Shown here piece after piece: positions 1 through 9,328 of a stretch of 64,000 bases of DNA (within the stretch, counting starts at the first letter, position 1; every line of letters begins with the position of its first letter). The notes below the pieces were generated by a model. That model saw only the letters and a program-made list of their open reading frames with translations. It was not told the origin of the DNA and searched no databases. The stretch is from an uncultured bacterium (GTDB taxonomy: Bacteria > Verrucomicrobiota > Lentisphaeria > Victivallales > UBA1829), in assembly GCA_949292215.1 (NCBI GenBank), contig CASEYW010000059.1, positions 62,001-126,000 on the forward strand, read 5' to 3'. A program made the translations under genes and the position numbers.

Positions 1-657
1 GCAGTAACCGTTCAGGATCATCCGCTCTTCAAAAAAGGGGAAGAAATCAGCTTTTTCTCACTTGCAGACTATCGGAACGATTTGAAAGATCCCAGCGTAA
101 AAGCAAATTTCTTCTCCTATCCTTACCGCTGGATCCCTGAAACGGACTACTTCGGATACTATCCGGAAAACCGGAATATCACGGGAACAGTTCTAGCCCG
201 CTTCCCGGAAGGAGCTCCAGCCGTAAGCATTCACAAATATGGAAAAGGTGAAATCCTGCTTTTCTGGGGAACTCCGGATTATCGCCGGGGAAAACTCTCC
301 GGGTTTCTCCGCCGAGCCCTGAAATGGGCAGGAGGAACGGAGCCGCCAGCAGTGGACGGCCTCGGCAGTCTGGAGGGAATCTCTCCAAAACTGAATCGCT
401 TCTATGCCGCTCTCTATACGGAACAGCCGGGCTCCTATCAGCATCTCTTCCGGGGAATTCCAGATGGATTCTGGTATCTGGATGAAATGATCAGCGGAAG
501 AAAACTCGGAGTTTATTCCGCTCAAAAATTGAAGTCAAAAGGGCTGCGGCTGGAATTTCTCCATGGTGGCTCTCCGCTCCAGCTGATCCGCATGATCCCG
601 GTCTCCTCCGCATCCGGAAACAACTGGATGGGAAAATACCATATTCCGGAACAATAA
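1..657 (+). CDS. C-terminal part of an unknown large protein (5' truncated by the window)
   Basis: The reading frame is open from the first base of the window, so only the C-terminal 218 residues are present and the true start lies upstream. The segment has a stretch (GKGEILLFWGTPDYRRGK) resembling the 'restore access and wealth' beta-rich tails of bacterial glycoside hydrolase-like proteins, where a GATase-like or beta-sandwich domain follows the catalytic barrel. No catalytic motif lies in the visible part, and no signal peptide can be judged. Given the surrounding hydrolases, a glycan-active enzyme is a reasonable guess, but this is inference and the family is not recognised. It converges with the regulator at 722-1768. 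Confidence 0.6.
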   Translation, partial: AVTVQDHPLFKKGEEISFFSLADYRNDLKDPSVKANFFSYPYRWIPETDYFGYYPENRNITGTVLARFPEGAPAVSIHKYGKGEILLFWGTPDYRRGKLSGFLRRALKWAGGTEPPAVDGLGSLEGISPKLNRFYAALYTEQPGSYQHLFRGIPDGFWYLDEMISGRKLGVYSAQKLKSKGLRLEFLHGGSPLQLIRMIPVSSASGNNWMGKYHIPEQ

Positions 658-700
658 AAAAACATCCCGGAACGCCGCTTACTGAGACGTTTCCGGGATG
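655..700 (-). terminator. Rho-independent terminator of the minus-strand regulator
   Basis: A 10-bp perfect stem (CATCCCGGAA at 663-672 with TTCCGGGATG at 691-700) is followed on the minus strand by a run of seven T. It lies just downstream of the regulator gene ending at 722 and between convergent genes, so it probably ends the regulator transcript and may also slow readthrough from the plus-strand gene. Confidence 0.8.
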
Positions 701-721
701 CCGCTCCAGATCATAACGGAA

Positions 722-1768
722 TCAACTCCGGCAAACTGTAGGATACAGATGTTTCCGAACATTCTGGAATGTATGCCGCGCGATCAGAGTAATCTGCTCG
801 AGAATCTCTTCCGCAATTTTGTCGCTGGCATGGTTGATGTAGGGAATCACCGGCGTCATGCGCAGGCACTCCTGTGTTCCGTCAATGGTGATGACCCTGG
901 TTCCGCCGGGCACGCGGCCGGACCGGATGTGCACGGCCAGAAGATCGGCGATGCGCTCGTCGCTCATGAGAAAGATTCCGTCGAAACCTTCGGAAATCGC
1001 CCAGTCGACCGTTTCGCGCATTCCATGACCGTTTCCTCCGGGAACCCAGAGGATCGACTCGATTCCGCCGAGATAATGCGCAGAAAGACTGTCGGCAAAC
1101 CCCTGAGCCCGGCGGGAAAAGTCCTGATTGGTACAGAACTCCCAGATTCCCAGCATCTTCCGGCAGCCGGAATCCATCAGATATTCGGCTGCCATGCGTC
1201 CGGCGGCGTAGTTGTCCAGAACGATCATGTTGTGGAAATTCTGTGTCTGCGTCTCCAGCAGGCTGATAACCGTTTTGCCGTTCTGACAGCGGAAGAGATG
1301 GTCCATGTTTTTCTCCCGGTCGGAAGACTGACATCCCGCATACAGGATCACATCCGCCCGCTCCAGCTGCTCCGAAACGCTTTTCGGATCGGTCTCAGCA
1401 TTGGTCAGAAGCAATCCGACATCGGCCCCGTGACGAAGCAGAAGCGGATGAAGCATATTCCAGAGACGCTCCATCGCCGGAAGCTGAAACGTATAGTGCC
1501 GCCCGACGGAAAGAAAGAGAATCCGTCCGGCACGCGCCAGATTCCGATATTCCTGAACATAGCGTCGGAAACGGCCGTCTCGCACAAGTTCGTTCCGCTC
1601 CTCCATCTCCCGGATCACTTTATGAAGTGTTCTCCGGGAAACGCGGAGATGCTCCGCGAGCGGCTGCTCCCCCGGCAGCCGGTCCTGATTGGAAATCATC
1701 ATTCCGCGGATATAATCGCGCAGCAGTTCGCGGGTCTGTGCGCAGGTTGTATAACTTCGCTTGTCCAT
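722..1768 (-). CDS. GntR-type winged-helix regulator with LacI-like sugar-binding domain
   Basis: About 348 residues. The N-terminal ~75 residues form a GntR-type winged helix (RLPGEQPLAEHLRVSRRTLH is the recognition-helix region). The remainder resembles a LacI/GalR periplasmic-binding-like effector domain, including the typical late segment with DGIFLMSDERIADLL. Such proteins are usually sugar-responsive repressors. It starts 57 bases after the stop of the beta-helix hydrolase (1826-4630) on the same strand, so pseudopilin, hydrolase and regulator probably form one operon, and autoregulation of that operon is likely. ATG at 1768 was chosen; a GTG at 1783 is possible and neither start has a convincing Shine-Dalgarno sequence. 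Confidence 0.82.
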   Translation of the reverse strand: MDKRSYTTCAQTRELLRDYIRGMMISNQDRLPGEQPLAEHLRVSRRTLHKVIREMEERNELVRDGRFRRYVQEYRNLARAGRILFLSVGRHYTFQLPAMERLWNMLHPLLLRHGADVGLLLTNAETDPKSVSEQLERADVILYAGCQSSDREKNMDHLFRCQNGKTVISLLETQTQNFHNMIVLDNYAAGRMAAEYLMDSGCRKMLGIWEFCTNQDFSRRAQGFADSLSAHYLGGIESILWVPGGNGHGMRETVDWAISEGFDGIFLMSDERIADLLAVHIRSGRVPGGTRVITIDGTQECLRMTPVIPYINHASDKIAEEILEQITLIARHTFQNVRKHLYPTVCRS

Positions 1769-1825
1769 ACCGGGAGTATACACCGTGTTTCTATTGTTTT
1801 CAACCTGATTCGATTTTTCGCCGGC

Positions 1826-4630
1826 TTATTTCACCACAATGCCGCCACCGCATTCTTTCATCCGGAGATCTTTCATCGACAGCGGATGACCAAGATAGCT
1901 GTTCTCCGTAAATGTCAGCGATTCGCAGCGATCCACGGAAATCACGTTTTCCTTTTCCCCGAAGCTGTTCGCAGAGGTCCGTCCGGAAATGGTGTTTTTC
2001 CGGAAAACGGAATCCGAAAGATTCTTGATGATAAGTCCTCCGGTATTGCTCCAGCGGTTGTTCTCAAACAGAAGAGCGCGGATCGGTGCGCACTGTGCCG
2101 GAGCCATGTTCTGAACAAAGGTGAAGGTGCGAAGCCCTGCCCAGGCATCGTCAACAGAGTTTCCGCGCACAGTGATGCAGTACGGTGCAGGTCCCTCATG
2201 CACACCAAGCAGACACGAAACAGCAATCCCGACTCCCATCGGAATGTTCTCGAACTTGTTGTTTTCCACCAGTGAACAGGCAGACTGGATGTTGATCCCT
2301 GCACGAGCATGGGCAAAATAGTTGCCGCTGGCAACGGACCCGATTCCCCACTGACGGGCATCGTAAACCGCATCACGACGGCTTTCATACCGAATCAGCG
2401 AACGGGAAACAAGATCCTCCTGTACGGCGGAAAGCTTCTTCAGCCCACCTTTCCTCCGGCTGACAATGGTATCCGGAAGAGGCTCTTTCAGAACGGCAAG
2501 CGTATCCCCGTTCTTCTGCGAAAGACGTTCAATTCCGGCGATAGCCAGAGTCTGTCCGGTCTCACCGGAAATGAAAGTCAGGAGATTGCCGGGGACGGAA
2601 CGGCCCGGCATGGAGGGATAAAGCGCGGTATTTCCCTCAGTATCAATAATGTTTTTTCCGCCGACAAACACGTTGAAACAGTCGTCGCCCGGATTTTTCA
2701 CGGAACATCCGGAAAGATAGGTTCCATTGCCGGCGATCAGGAAATCCGCATTGGAAGCAAGGCAGAGTCCTGGAAGCGGATAAAGCTTGCATTTCGTCCA
2801 TGAATTCCAGAATCCGCCCCAGGTCTGGAACGCTGCCGCAGGAGAATTGCGGATGTGAATATTTTCGGCTGTACAGAGAATGCTGTCGCCGGTCGGAAAG
2901 CAGGGGAATTCCCCTTCACGGTTCGGAATTACAAATTTCAGTCCCGGGCGGACATGGCGGACCGAATACCGTTTATCCATGTGAATCCGATATTTCCCGT
3001 TTCCAAGTGAATCGGCTTTTTTCTCGTTGTAGACGAGGAACTGTGTCCGCACGAGTTTTCCATCGGGCGTATACGCTGTGCAGCACTGGAAACGAGGATT
3101 GTTTTTGTAGACAGGATCATCCGGAGTCAGAGTCCCGGGATCATGCTGAATTGTAATCGTGTTTGCAGGAACATCCACCGACAGGACGGTTCCCTGGCAG
3201 AACGGCGTTTTCCGGTACTGCAGCATCAAATTGCGCACCGTGACATTCCGGCAGGCATCCATATACAAGCCTGCTGCACGGGGACGACCGAAAAGCAGTT
3301 TCGTTGTCTCCGGACTTTCTCCCTCGATCAGCGCATTTTCCAGACGGGGCAGACGCACATGACATCCACCCTTCGAAGCAGGCTTTCCTTCCGCCGGGAC
3401 AAAACTGTTGAAAAAATAGACTCCTGCCGGAATGCGCAGGACCGCCGGAGCACCGTTGAGTTTTTTCACAGCATCCAGAGCCCGGACAAAAGCGGCGCTG
3501 TCATCCGAAACGCCATCTCCCTTCGCACCAAACTCCTTTACATTGAATACCTTGGGATTATTTCCAGGATTCTTTCCCTCCGGAAACCATGGAAACTTTC
3601 CGATCCATTCCGCTTCCAGTTTAAAGTAATCGGCAAATCGTTTCATATCCTGAATTCCGTTTGCTGCATAGAAAAGGCCGGTTAAATCACCCGCCTGCAA
3701 ATTCCGGCGGATGAAACGCTCCAGATTTCCAACGATTTCCACACGTTTCCCAATGCGCTCTTTCTGAAAACAGTTCCGTCCTTCCAGGCGACGCTCCACC
3801 ACTCCACGGTATCCGTTGATCTCCGCCAGAATCTTCTCAAGCTGTACGGGTATCTCTTTCCGGAGTTCCTGCTTCCGCTTCTCCGAAACGGCATTATCCG
3901 CAAACGGAGGCAGAAGGACAAAGGGACCGGAAGAAACTCTTTTCGCACTCATTTCAGCCTTCTTGTCCACATCATAACGGGTGGATTCCTGCTCGAAGTG
4001 CTTCCGGATCTCTCCAAGTTCAAGCGCAGAGTGGAACAGCTTGATCTCATTTGCCAGTCCGTTGCACCAGAGCGGACGATTCGCTTTGGGGTCAGCACAT
4101 CCCACGGTAAAGGGGCCGGCTGGCGGTGCCGGAAGATCGCCAATGACACTTTGATGATGAATTCTGCCATTGACATAGATCCGGGCACGACGTTTTTCCC
4201 CCAGACAGACAAAAGTCACATGGTACCAGCGGTCAGAGGGCAAAGGCTGAGTCCGAATCACTTCCTTCTTGCCGTTTGCCAGCAGGAATTCCACTTCAAA
4301 GCGTTTCTCAGGCGTGTAGGAAAGGCGGAGCTTGCCGCTGTTTTCGCCGATCAGACAGAACTTTCCAATCCGAACCGGGATTCCATCAGGCTTAAACCAT
4401 GCGGAAAGAGAGAAATCCGTTCCGAGAGGCTTCGGAAGCGGCACCGTGAAATAACGGTCCACAGCACAACTGAACGAAAAAACCTTGCCGGCACGCTCCG
4501 CCTTCCTCTCAATCCGGGAATCTCCCGCAGTTTCCGCATTGATATTCAATACCGGGTCCGCTGCCGACAGCTGAAATGCCGCCAGTAGCGAACAGACCCC
4601 GAACATAACATTCCGATGAAAGTGAATCAT
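1826..4630 (-). CDS. Secreted LamG + right-handed beta-helix (pectate-lyase-like) protein
   Basis: About 934 residues from ATG 4630, which has an AGGAGAAAAGGA Shine-Dalgarno region; an upstream TTG-type extension to 4699 is less likely. The N-terminus is a Sec signal peptide (MIHFHRN, hydrophobic core, LSAADP). Residues ~40-215 resemble a LamG/concanavalin A-like jelly roll (FSLSAWFKPDG, WYHVTFVCLGEKRRARIYVN). From about residue 360 a pectate-lyase-superfamily start is seen (VKEFGAKGDGVSDDSAAF), followed by beta-helix repeats rich in N-x-F/I steps. The probable role is cleavage of an acidic or decorated polysaccharide outside the cytoplasm; the substrate is unknown. It lies 139 bases downstream of a pseudopilin gene and just upstream of a sugar regulator gene on the same strand. 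Confidence 0.85.
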   Translation of the reverse strand: MIHFHRNVMFGVCSLLAAFQLSAADPVLNINAETAGDSRIERKAERAGKVFSFSCAVDRYFTVPLPKPLGTDFSLSAWFKPDGIPVRIGKFCLIGENSGKLRLSYTPEKRFEVEFLLANGKKEVIRTQPLPSDRWYHVTFVCLGEKRRARIYVNGRIHHQSVIGDLPAPPAGPFTVGCADPKANRPLWCNGLANEIKLFHSALELGEIRKHFEQESTRYDVDKKAEMSAKRVSSGPFVLLPPFADNAVSEKRKQELRKEIPVQLEKILAEINGYRGVVERRLEGRNCFQKERIGKRVEIVGNLERFIRRNLQAGDLTGLFYAANGIQDMKRFADYFKLEAEWIGKFPWFPEGKNPGNNPKVFNVKEFGAKGDGVSDDSAAFVRALDAVKKLNGAPAVLRIPAGVYFFNSFVPAEGKPASKGGCHVRLPRLENALIEGESPETTKLLFGRPRAAGLYMDACRNVTVRNLMLQYRKTPFCQGTVLSVDVPANTITIQHDPGTLTPDDPVYKNNPRFQCCTAYTPDGKLVRTQFLVYNEKKADSLGNGKYRIHMDKRYSVRHVRPGLKFVIPNREGEFPCFPTGDSILCTAENIHIRNSPAAAFQTWGGFWNSWTKCKLYPLPGLCLASNADFLIAGNGTYLSGCSVKNPGDDCFNVFVGGKNIIDTEGNTALYPSMPGRSVPGNLLTFISGETGQTLAIAGIERLSQKNGDTLAVLKEPLPDTIVSRRKGGLKKLSAVQEDLVSRSLIRYESRRDAVYDARQWGIGSVASGNYFAHARAGINIQSACSLVENNKFENIPMGVGIAVSCLLGVHEGPAPYCITVRGNSVDDAWAGLRTFTFVQNMAPAQCAPIRALLFENNRWSNTGGLIIKNLSDSVFRKNTISGRTSANSFGEKENVISVDRCESLTFTENSYLGHPLSMKDLRMKECGGGIVVK

Positions 4631-4769
4631 AATTTCAATCCTTTTCTCCTGTTGACTGATCAATATTACTCTTTCGGCCCCCCCATTCGTCGGAACCAAC
4701 TGCGCAAATTGGCTCTTTGAACGGAAGGTCCGTCAATGCAAATGCTTCCTGCACCGCAATTTTTTTTCT

Positions 4770-5657
4770 TCAATGAGACGAAACGTACTGCGAGGCCTCT
4801 CCGTAAGCCACCATACTGAATCCCGGATGTGTCCATACGCCGACCCGGTCATAGGCCAACGCACTCCCGTCGGAAAGCAGAGCGTTGGCACGCTGACTGT
4901 GATGAAGACCGAATGTGGAATCCGTATCGGAAAGAGTCGGCTGCGGAGATCCCCACGACCACTGGGATTGCTGTCCGACCGCCCAGGAATCGAACAGAAG
5001 CACCAGCGTATCGCAGTCCCGATTCATAGTCGTGATGCTCTTTTTGATTGCTTCCAGACTCTCCCGCGGGGTCCGGAGGCGAAAAATCAAATCATAATCC
5101 CCGGCAGCAACGTTGAATGTTCCCCGCGCAACCCGGCTCAGATAATTGTAAGCGTAGGAGACCTTGGCTGTATCCTTCGTGGATACATCATACTTTCCCG
5201 GCTTCACCGCCGGACAGACTGCACAGTTGGGAGTCAGATATTTGGCACCGCTGTCGGGACGGTTCGCAAGACGCTCATCCGGAACATTCGCGAAAAATGA
5301 CACCCATCCGGTCCCGCCTTCGCGAAATGTAATGTAATCATTGTTGTCCGCCGCATAGGAGTGAATTGCAATACCGCACTGTTTCAGGTTCGAAAGGCAG
5401 GCGATGCCCCGCGCTTTGTCCCTTGCCGAATTCAACGCGGGAAGAAGAAGCGCAGCAAGAATCGCGATGATCCCGATGGTAATCAGAAGTTCCAGAAGAG
5501 TAAACTTCTTCTGATGAAATTCTCCGTCATAAACCTCACACTGCCCTGCTCTGTCTTCATACTTCTGGCAGACTTTCGCATTGAAAGCTCCTTTCCTCCA
5601 CTGCGAATCGGCAACCATTTCATCCGGCAGCTTGTTCAAAAAACGCACTGAATCCAT
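4770..5657 (-). CDS. Type IV pseudopilin-like protein, H-x9-DG family, 51-residue leader
   Basis: About 295 residues. ATG 5657 is chosen because GGGAGAA lies 6 bases upstream; the more upstream codons lack a ribosome site. The pilin N-domain starts with FTLLELL, followed by a 20-residue hydrophobic helix and LLPALNSAR, with Glu at +5 as in class III signal-peptide substrates. The leader is very long (51 residues, two Cys) and the residue before the mature Phe is Lys, not the usual Gly. The C-terminus carries H-(9)-DG ([12 protein letters not shown]), the signature of pseudopilins abundant in Planctomycetes and Lentisphaerota. It is the first gene of a likely operon with the secreted hydrolase 1826-4630, so a role in presenting or exporting that enzyme is an inference. 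Confidence 0.88.
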   Translation of the reverse strand: MDSVRFLNKLPDEMVADSQWRKGAFNAKVCQKYEDRAGQCEVYDGEFHQKKFTLLELLITIGIIAILAALLLPALNSARDKARGIACLSNLKQCGIAIHSYAADNNDYITFREGGTGWVSFFANVPDERLANRPDSGAKYLTPNCAVCPAVKPGKYDVSTKDTAKVSYAYNYLSRVARGTFNVAAGDYDLIFRLRTPRESLEAIKKSITTMNRDCDTLVLLFDSWAVGQQSQWSWGSPQPTLSDTDSTFGLHHSQRANALLSDGSALAYDRVGVWTHPGFSMVAYGEASQYVSSH

Positions 5658-5751
5658 GAATTCTTCTCCCATGTTAAACGTCAAAGGGAATCATCCTTTG
5701 CCCGTTGCGGTTTTTACAGTCGCATCCGTTTCTATGAACTTTCTACAGAAT

Positions 5752-5779
5752 ATTATACTAGAAATCCAGAATTTGACAA
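5752..5779 (-). promoter_or_regulatory. Sigma70-like promoter of the pseudopilin-hydrolase operon
   Basis: On the minus strand, TTGTCA (5774-5779) is followed after 16 bases by TATAAT (5752-5757). This would give a leader of roughly 90 bases before the pseudopilin start at 5657. Confidence 0.65.
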
Positions 5780-6216
5780 GATGAATCAATTGAAGAAACT
5801 CTTTTTTTGTTCCATCTTTTTTATTTTTTTGTGCATTTATTTTTCAAAAAACAGTTTTTGTGCATTTTAGACTTCATTCCCTTTTCTCAACTAAGAACAT
5901 CGTTTTTCCCTCTGAAAAAAATCTTTGTTCTGAAAATTGAATTTCAAACGCAAGATGCTTTTTCCGTGCTCTTTTCTTGCATACCCCACAAATAAAAAAC
6001 AAAATACACAATAAAATAAAATCGCACAAGAAATACACACAAAGTTAAATTTTCCAGACATTCTTTTCCGAGCCGATCTTCTGAGCTCTTGCGATTTTCC
6101 GGAAAAATTCTATATATTATAAACAGAAACACGGAAACAATGCACCGGATGCGGAAGCATTTTATAACACGAGCCACCGGACAAGACTCCACCCGCATCC
6201 TGGACAGAGAAACAGC
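5780..6216. other. AT-rich divergent intergenic region
   Basis: This stretch holds no convincing gene. It is strongly AT-rich with long T and A runs. A weak plus-strand promoter for the downstream hydrolase may lie at TTGCGA (6089-6094) and TATATT (6113-6118), spaced 18 bases. No clear operator repeat was recognised. Confidence 0.4.
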
Positions 6217-8325
6217 ATGGAAAACAATCTCATGAAAGAATCAATAAAATCGAATTCGGACTGGAGCCGGGTGCCCTGTGTTTGGGGATCGAATGAACCG
6301 ACTCTGGTTTTTTCTGCGCTTCTGCCGGAGGGAACAGCGGAAATCCGTCTGGCAGCGGCTTCGGTCTATCGTCTGAGACTCAATGGGCGTGTCACTGCAT
6401 ACGGGCCGGCACGCGCACCGCTGGGATTCGCACGTGTTGACCGGATTCCGGTTGAGGTTGCAGCGGGAACTCTTGTTTCGATCGAAGTGGTCGGATATGC
6501 AACAGCTAATTTTTACTATCCGAAACAGCCACCGTTTCTGAAAGCCGCTTTTTTTGACCGGAAAGGAGAAATCCTCGGTGCGACTGGAGATGGTAAAACC
6601 TTTCATCTTCATCGTCTTCCATTCCGAAAGTGGGATGTTCCGAAACTGACTCATCAACGCGATCTGATGGAACAGTATGACTTCACCCTTGTCCCGGATG
6701 CTGTGGAATTCTATCTTCAGGAAAATCCACGACTGGAAGAAGTAAAAGAAAAAAACATCCCGCATTCCCCCAGACTACTTTCCCGCAGAACACCGCTGCC
6801 TGATCTTTCCAGCATTCATGATGCAAAACAGACAACTTCATCGGGTCTGGACGTGCGAAAGGTCGACCCGGCAGAAACCGTTCCCATCAAATTGCTGGAT
6901 TCCTGCACGATCGGCGGTCCGGGAAACCGCTATTGTCTCTATGATTTCGGCCGACTGTACAGCGGTTTTCTCATCGCGGAACTCGAAGCGGAGGAGGAAT
7001 CCGAACTGCTGATCGGCTGGGATGAACTGCTGATTGCCGGTACTTATGATCCGCACCGGGCATACTGGGCAAACAATTTCATTCGCATCCGCATTCCTGC
7101 CGGACAGAGAATTGTGTTTGAAAGTTTCGAACCGTATGCAATACGCTGCGCTGCCTTCGCTGTTCTTGAAGGAAATCTGAGAATCCATCATGTCCATCTC
7201 CGCGAATACGCCTTCGATACATCGCATTTTCTGGCGTGCCCGCAAAGAACAATGTTTTCCCTGCACGAAAATGCCATTTATGCCGCTGCTTGCGAGACAT
7301 TCCGTCAGAACTGTGTGGATGTCTTCATGGACTGTCCCGGCCGGGAACGCGCCGCCTGGCTCTGCGACAGCTACTTCATGGCGGAAGCAGAGTTCTTTCT
7401 CACAGGACGTACCGATACGGAAGATGACTTCCTGGAAAACTTCATTCTTCCGGAAAGGTATCCTCTTCCGGAACCGTGGATGATTCCCATGTGTTTTCCT
7501 GCGGACAATCCCCGAAGCAGTTTCCTTCCCCAGTGGCCCTTCTGGCTTTTTCTTGAAATCTTTGAAAAAAAGCAGCGAAGAGGCGGAATGGACTTCACAG
7601 AAGCAATCCGTCCGCGTTTTTTCAAATTTATGGAGGGGTGTGAACGCTATCTCAACCGGGAAGGACTTCTGGAGAATCTTCCCGGCTGGAATTTCATCGA
7701 ATGGTCCCGTGCAGAAGAGTTCTTCCAGGGGGTTCATTTTCCGACCAACATGCTCTATATGAAATGTCTGAAAGAAGCTGGTAAGCTTTATGCAGATTCC
7801 GCTCTTCAGAAACGCTCCGAAGATCTTCGGAAGAAAATTCTGAACACCGCGTTTGACGGCGAATGGTTTCATGACAATGCAACCTGGATCAACGGGAAAC
7901 TGGTCCGGAGCGGAAACATCAGTGAAATCTGTCAGTATTATGCGGATTTCTGTCTCATGCCCCTTCCCGATACACCTGTCTTTGCGATATGGAAAAAAAA
8001 TCTTCTGGATGGCCACATGGAAAAAAAGCTGGTTCCGGCAGCTATGTTCATTGGTCTGATCCTCCGTTTCCGGAGTCTTTTGTCCGCCGGGCGGTATGAA
8101 CAGTTTCTCCGGGAAAGTACCGCTCAACTTCTTCCGATGGCGGAAAACACCGGCACACTCTGGGAAAAAGAGACACCCACGGCAAGCTGCTGTCACGGAT
8201 TTGCTTCGGTTCTCGCGCCATTTCTCTGGGAAGCAGCGGAAAAAAGCCAAGCGCATCCACAAAATTCCATACAATTTACTGCGGCTTGCACTTCGAACCG
8301 AGGAGTCCTTCAGCACCTCGTTTAA
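6217..8325 (+). CDS. Alpha-L-rhamnosidase-like six-hairpin glycosidase (GH78-like)
   Basis: About 702 residues with no signal peptide, so probably cytoplasmic. An N-terminal beta-sandwich with ASVYRLRLNGRV is followed by an (alpha/alpha)6 barrel. The barrel has DCPGRERAAWL near residues 372-382, matching the GH78 DCP.R(E) acid motif, and TLWEKE near residues 647-652, matching the second catalytic Glu region. GH78 enzymes release terminal rhamnose from pectin or host glycans. The protein ends soon after the barrel (FTAACTSNRGVLQHLV) without the usual C-terminal beta-domain, so a truncation or a frameshift near 8270 is possible. The ATG at 6217 has only a weak GAGAAA ribosome site. Confidence 0.83.
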   Translation: MENNLMKESIKSNSDWSRVPCVWGSNEPTLVFSALLPEGTAEIRLAAASVYRLRLNGRVTAYGPARAPLGFARVDRIPVEVAAGTLVSIEVVGYATANFYYPKQPPFLKAAFFDRKGEILGATGDGKTFHLHRLPFRKWDVPKLTHQRDLMEQYDFTLVPDAVEFYLQENPRLEEVKEKNIPHSPRLLSRRTPLPDLSSIHDAKQTTSSGLDVRKVDPAETVPIKLLDSCTIGGPGNRYCLYDFGRLYSGFLIAELEAEEESELLIGWDELLIAGTYDPHRAYWANNFIRIRIPAGQRIVFESFEPYAIRCAAFAVLEGNLRIHHVHLREYAFDTSHFLACPQRTMFSLHENAIYAAACETFRQNCVDVFMDCPGRERAAWLCDSYFMAEAEFFLTGRTDTEDDFLENFILPERYPLPEPWMIPMCFPADNPRSSFLPQWPFWLFLEIFEKKQRRGGMDFTEAIRPRFFKFMEGCERYLNREGLLENLPGWNFIEWSRAEEFFQGVHFPTNMLYMKCLKEAGKLYADSALQKRSEDLRKKILNTAFDGEWFHDNATWINGKLVRSGNISEICQYYADFCLMPLPDTPVFAIWKKNLLDGHMEKKLVPAAMFIGLILRFRSLLSAGRYEQFLRESTAQLLPMAENTGTLWEKETPTASCCHGFASVLAPFLWEAAEKSQAHPQNSIQFTAACTSNRGVLQHLV

Positions 8326-8481
8326 AACCGAACCGGAAGGAGAAGCGAATGCAGGAATCGTCTTTCTGCAAACGCTTTTCCAATTTTCTTTCCAAAACGA
8401 AAGAGTCTGCCGTTTTCAGGAATAAGCGGAATTCTTTGTGTTTTTTTCCAATAGAAAACACATGATAATCCAAATTTGCAC

Positions 8482-8510
8482 TTGATTTTTATTCAATGGC
8501 ATGATATTTA
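8482..8510 (+). promoter_or_regulatory. Possible promoter of the methyltransferase gene
   Basis: TTGATT (8482-8487), 17 bases, then TATTTA (8505-8510), upstream of the gene starting at 8567. The match to sigma70 consensus is moderate. Confidence 0.35.
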
Positions 8511-8566
8511 GACAAAAGGATTTTTTCCGCGGAGATCAAACATGCAACAGAAACCGGAGGCTCCTG

Positions 8567-9328
8567 ATGAACAACATCTACAAATTCACTGGAAAAGCAG
8601 AAACCTACGCGAAGTATCGTCCGACGTATCCGCAGGCCTACCTTGATTATCTGTTCAAATCAGTGAATCTGAACAGGGAATCCGTGATTGCCGAGATCGG
8701 TTCCGGGACCGGAATTCTGCTGAAACAGCTTCTGGAACGCCACCCGTGCGTCATCGGAGTCGAACCCAATGACGACATGCGCGGAATCGCAGAACGGAAC
8801 CTTTCGGGATATCCCGGATTCATCTCCCATATCGGGACTGCGGAAAATACTCTGCTCGAAAACCACAGTGTGGATCTCATTGTCGCCGCACAGGCATTCC
8901 ACTGGTTCGATCCGGAACTGTTCCGCAAAGAATGCCGGAGAATCCTGAAGCCTGATGCACCAGTGAATCTGGTCTGGAACACTCGTGACAACCACAGCGA
9001 GCTGGTTATCCAGAATGCAGGGATCTGTCAGCTTTACTGTCCGGATTTTCATGGATTCAGCGGAGGAAAAGATTCGCAGAATCCGGAAGTTTTTGAGAAT
9101 TTCTTCCGCGACGGCAACTATGAACTCATGACATTCGACAATCCTCAGTCTTTCGACCTGGACGGTTTCATCGGCAGGAATCTTTCCGCATCGTATGCGC
9201 CGCTTCCCGGCTCACAATCGCGGGAAAAATTCATAGAGGCTCTGACGGAACTCTTTCACTCGCTGGAAGGAGAGGACGGCAAAGTCGTGATGGCGTGTTA
9301 TACCAGGAGTTATCTGGGACAAGTCTGA
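8567..9328 (+). CDS. Class I SAM-dependent methyltransferase
   Basis: About 254 residues. ATG 8567 is chosen because ACCGGAGG lies 6 bases upstream; an in-frame upstream extension lacks a ribosome site. The SAM-binding glycine loop is VIAEIGSGTGIL, followed by the acidic residue in VIGVEPNDDM and the motif DLIVAAQAFHWFDPE, all typical of the Methyltransf_11 group. The N-terminal YAKYRPTYP segment is common in this family. The substrate cannot be deduced. Its end overlaps the converging HAD gene by 19 bases. Confidence 0.85.
   Translation: MNNIYKFTGKAETYAKYRPTYPQAYLDYLFKSVNLNRESVIAEIGSGTGILLKQLLERHPCVIGVEPNDDMRGIAERNLSGYPGFISHIGTAENTLLENHSVDLIVAAQAFHWFDPELFRKECRRILKPDAPVNLVWNTRDNHSELVIQNAGICQLYCPDFHGFSGGKDSQNPEVFENFFRDGNYELMTFDNPQSFDLDGFIGRNLSASYAPLPGSQSREKFIEALTELFHSLEGEDGKVVMACYTRSYLGQV

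Noticed and set aside
698..2275. 525-residue open frame on the plus strand over the regulator and hydrolase genes
   Set aside because: It lies antisense to two genes with clear domains, and its sequence has no recognisable motif and a low-complexity His/Pro/Arg-rich make-up.
6838..8316. 492-residue minus-strand frame over the GH78-like gene
   Set aside because: Antisense shadow of a gene with visible GH78 motifs; composition unlike a real protein.
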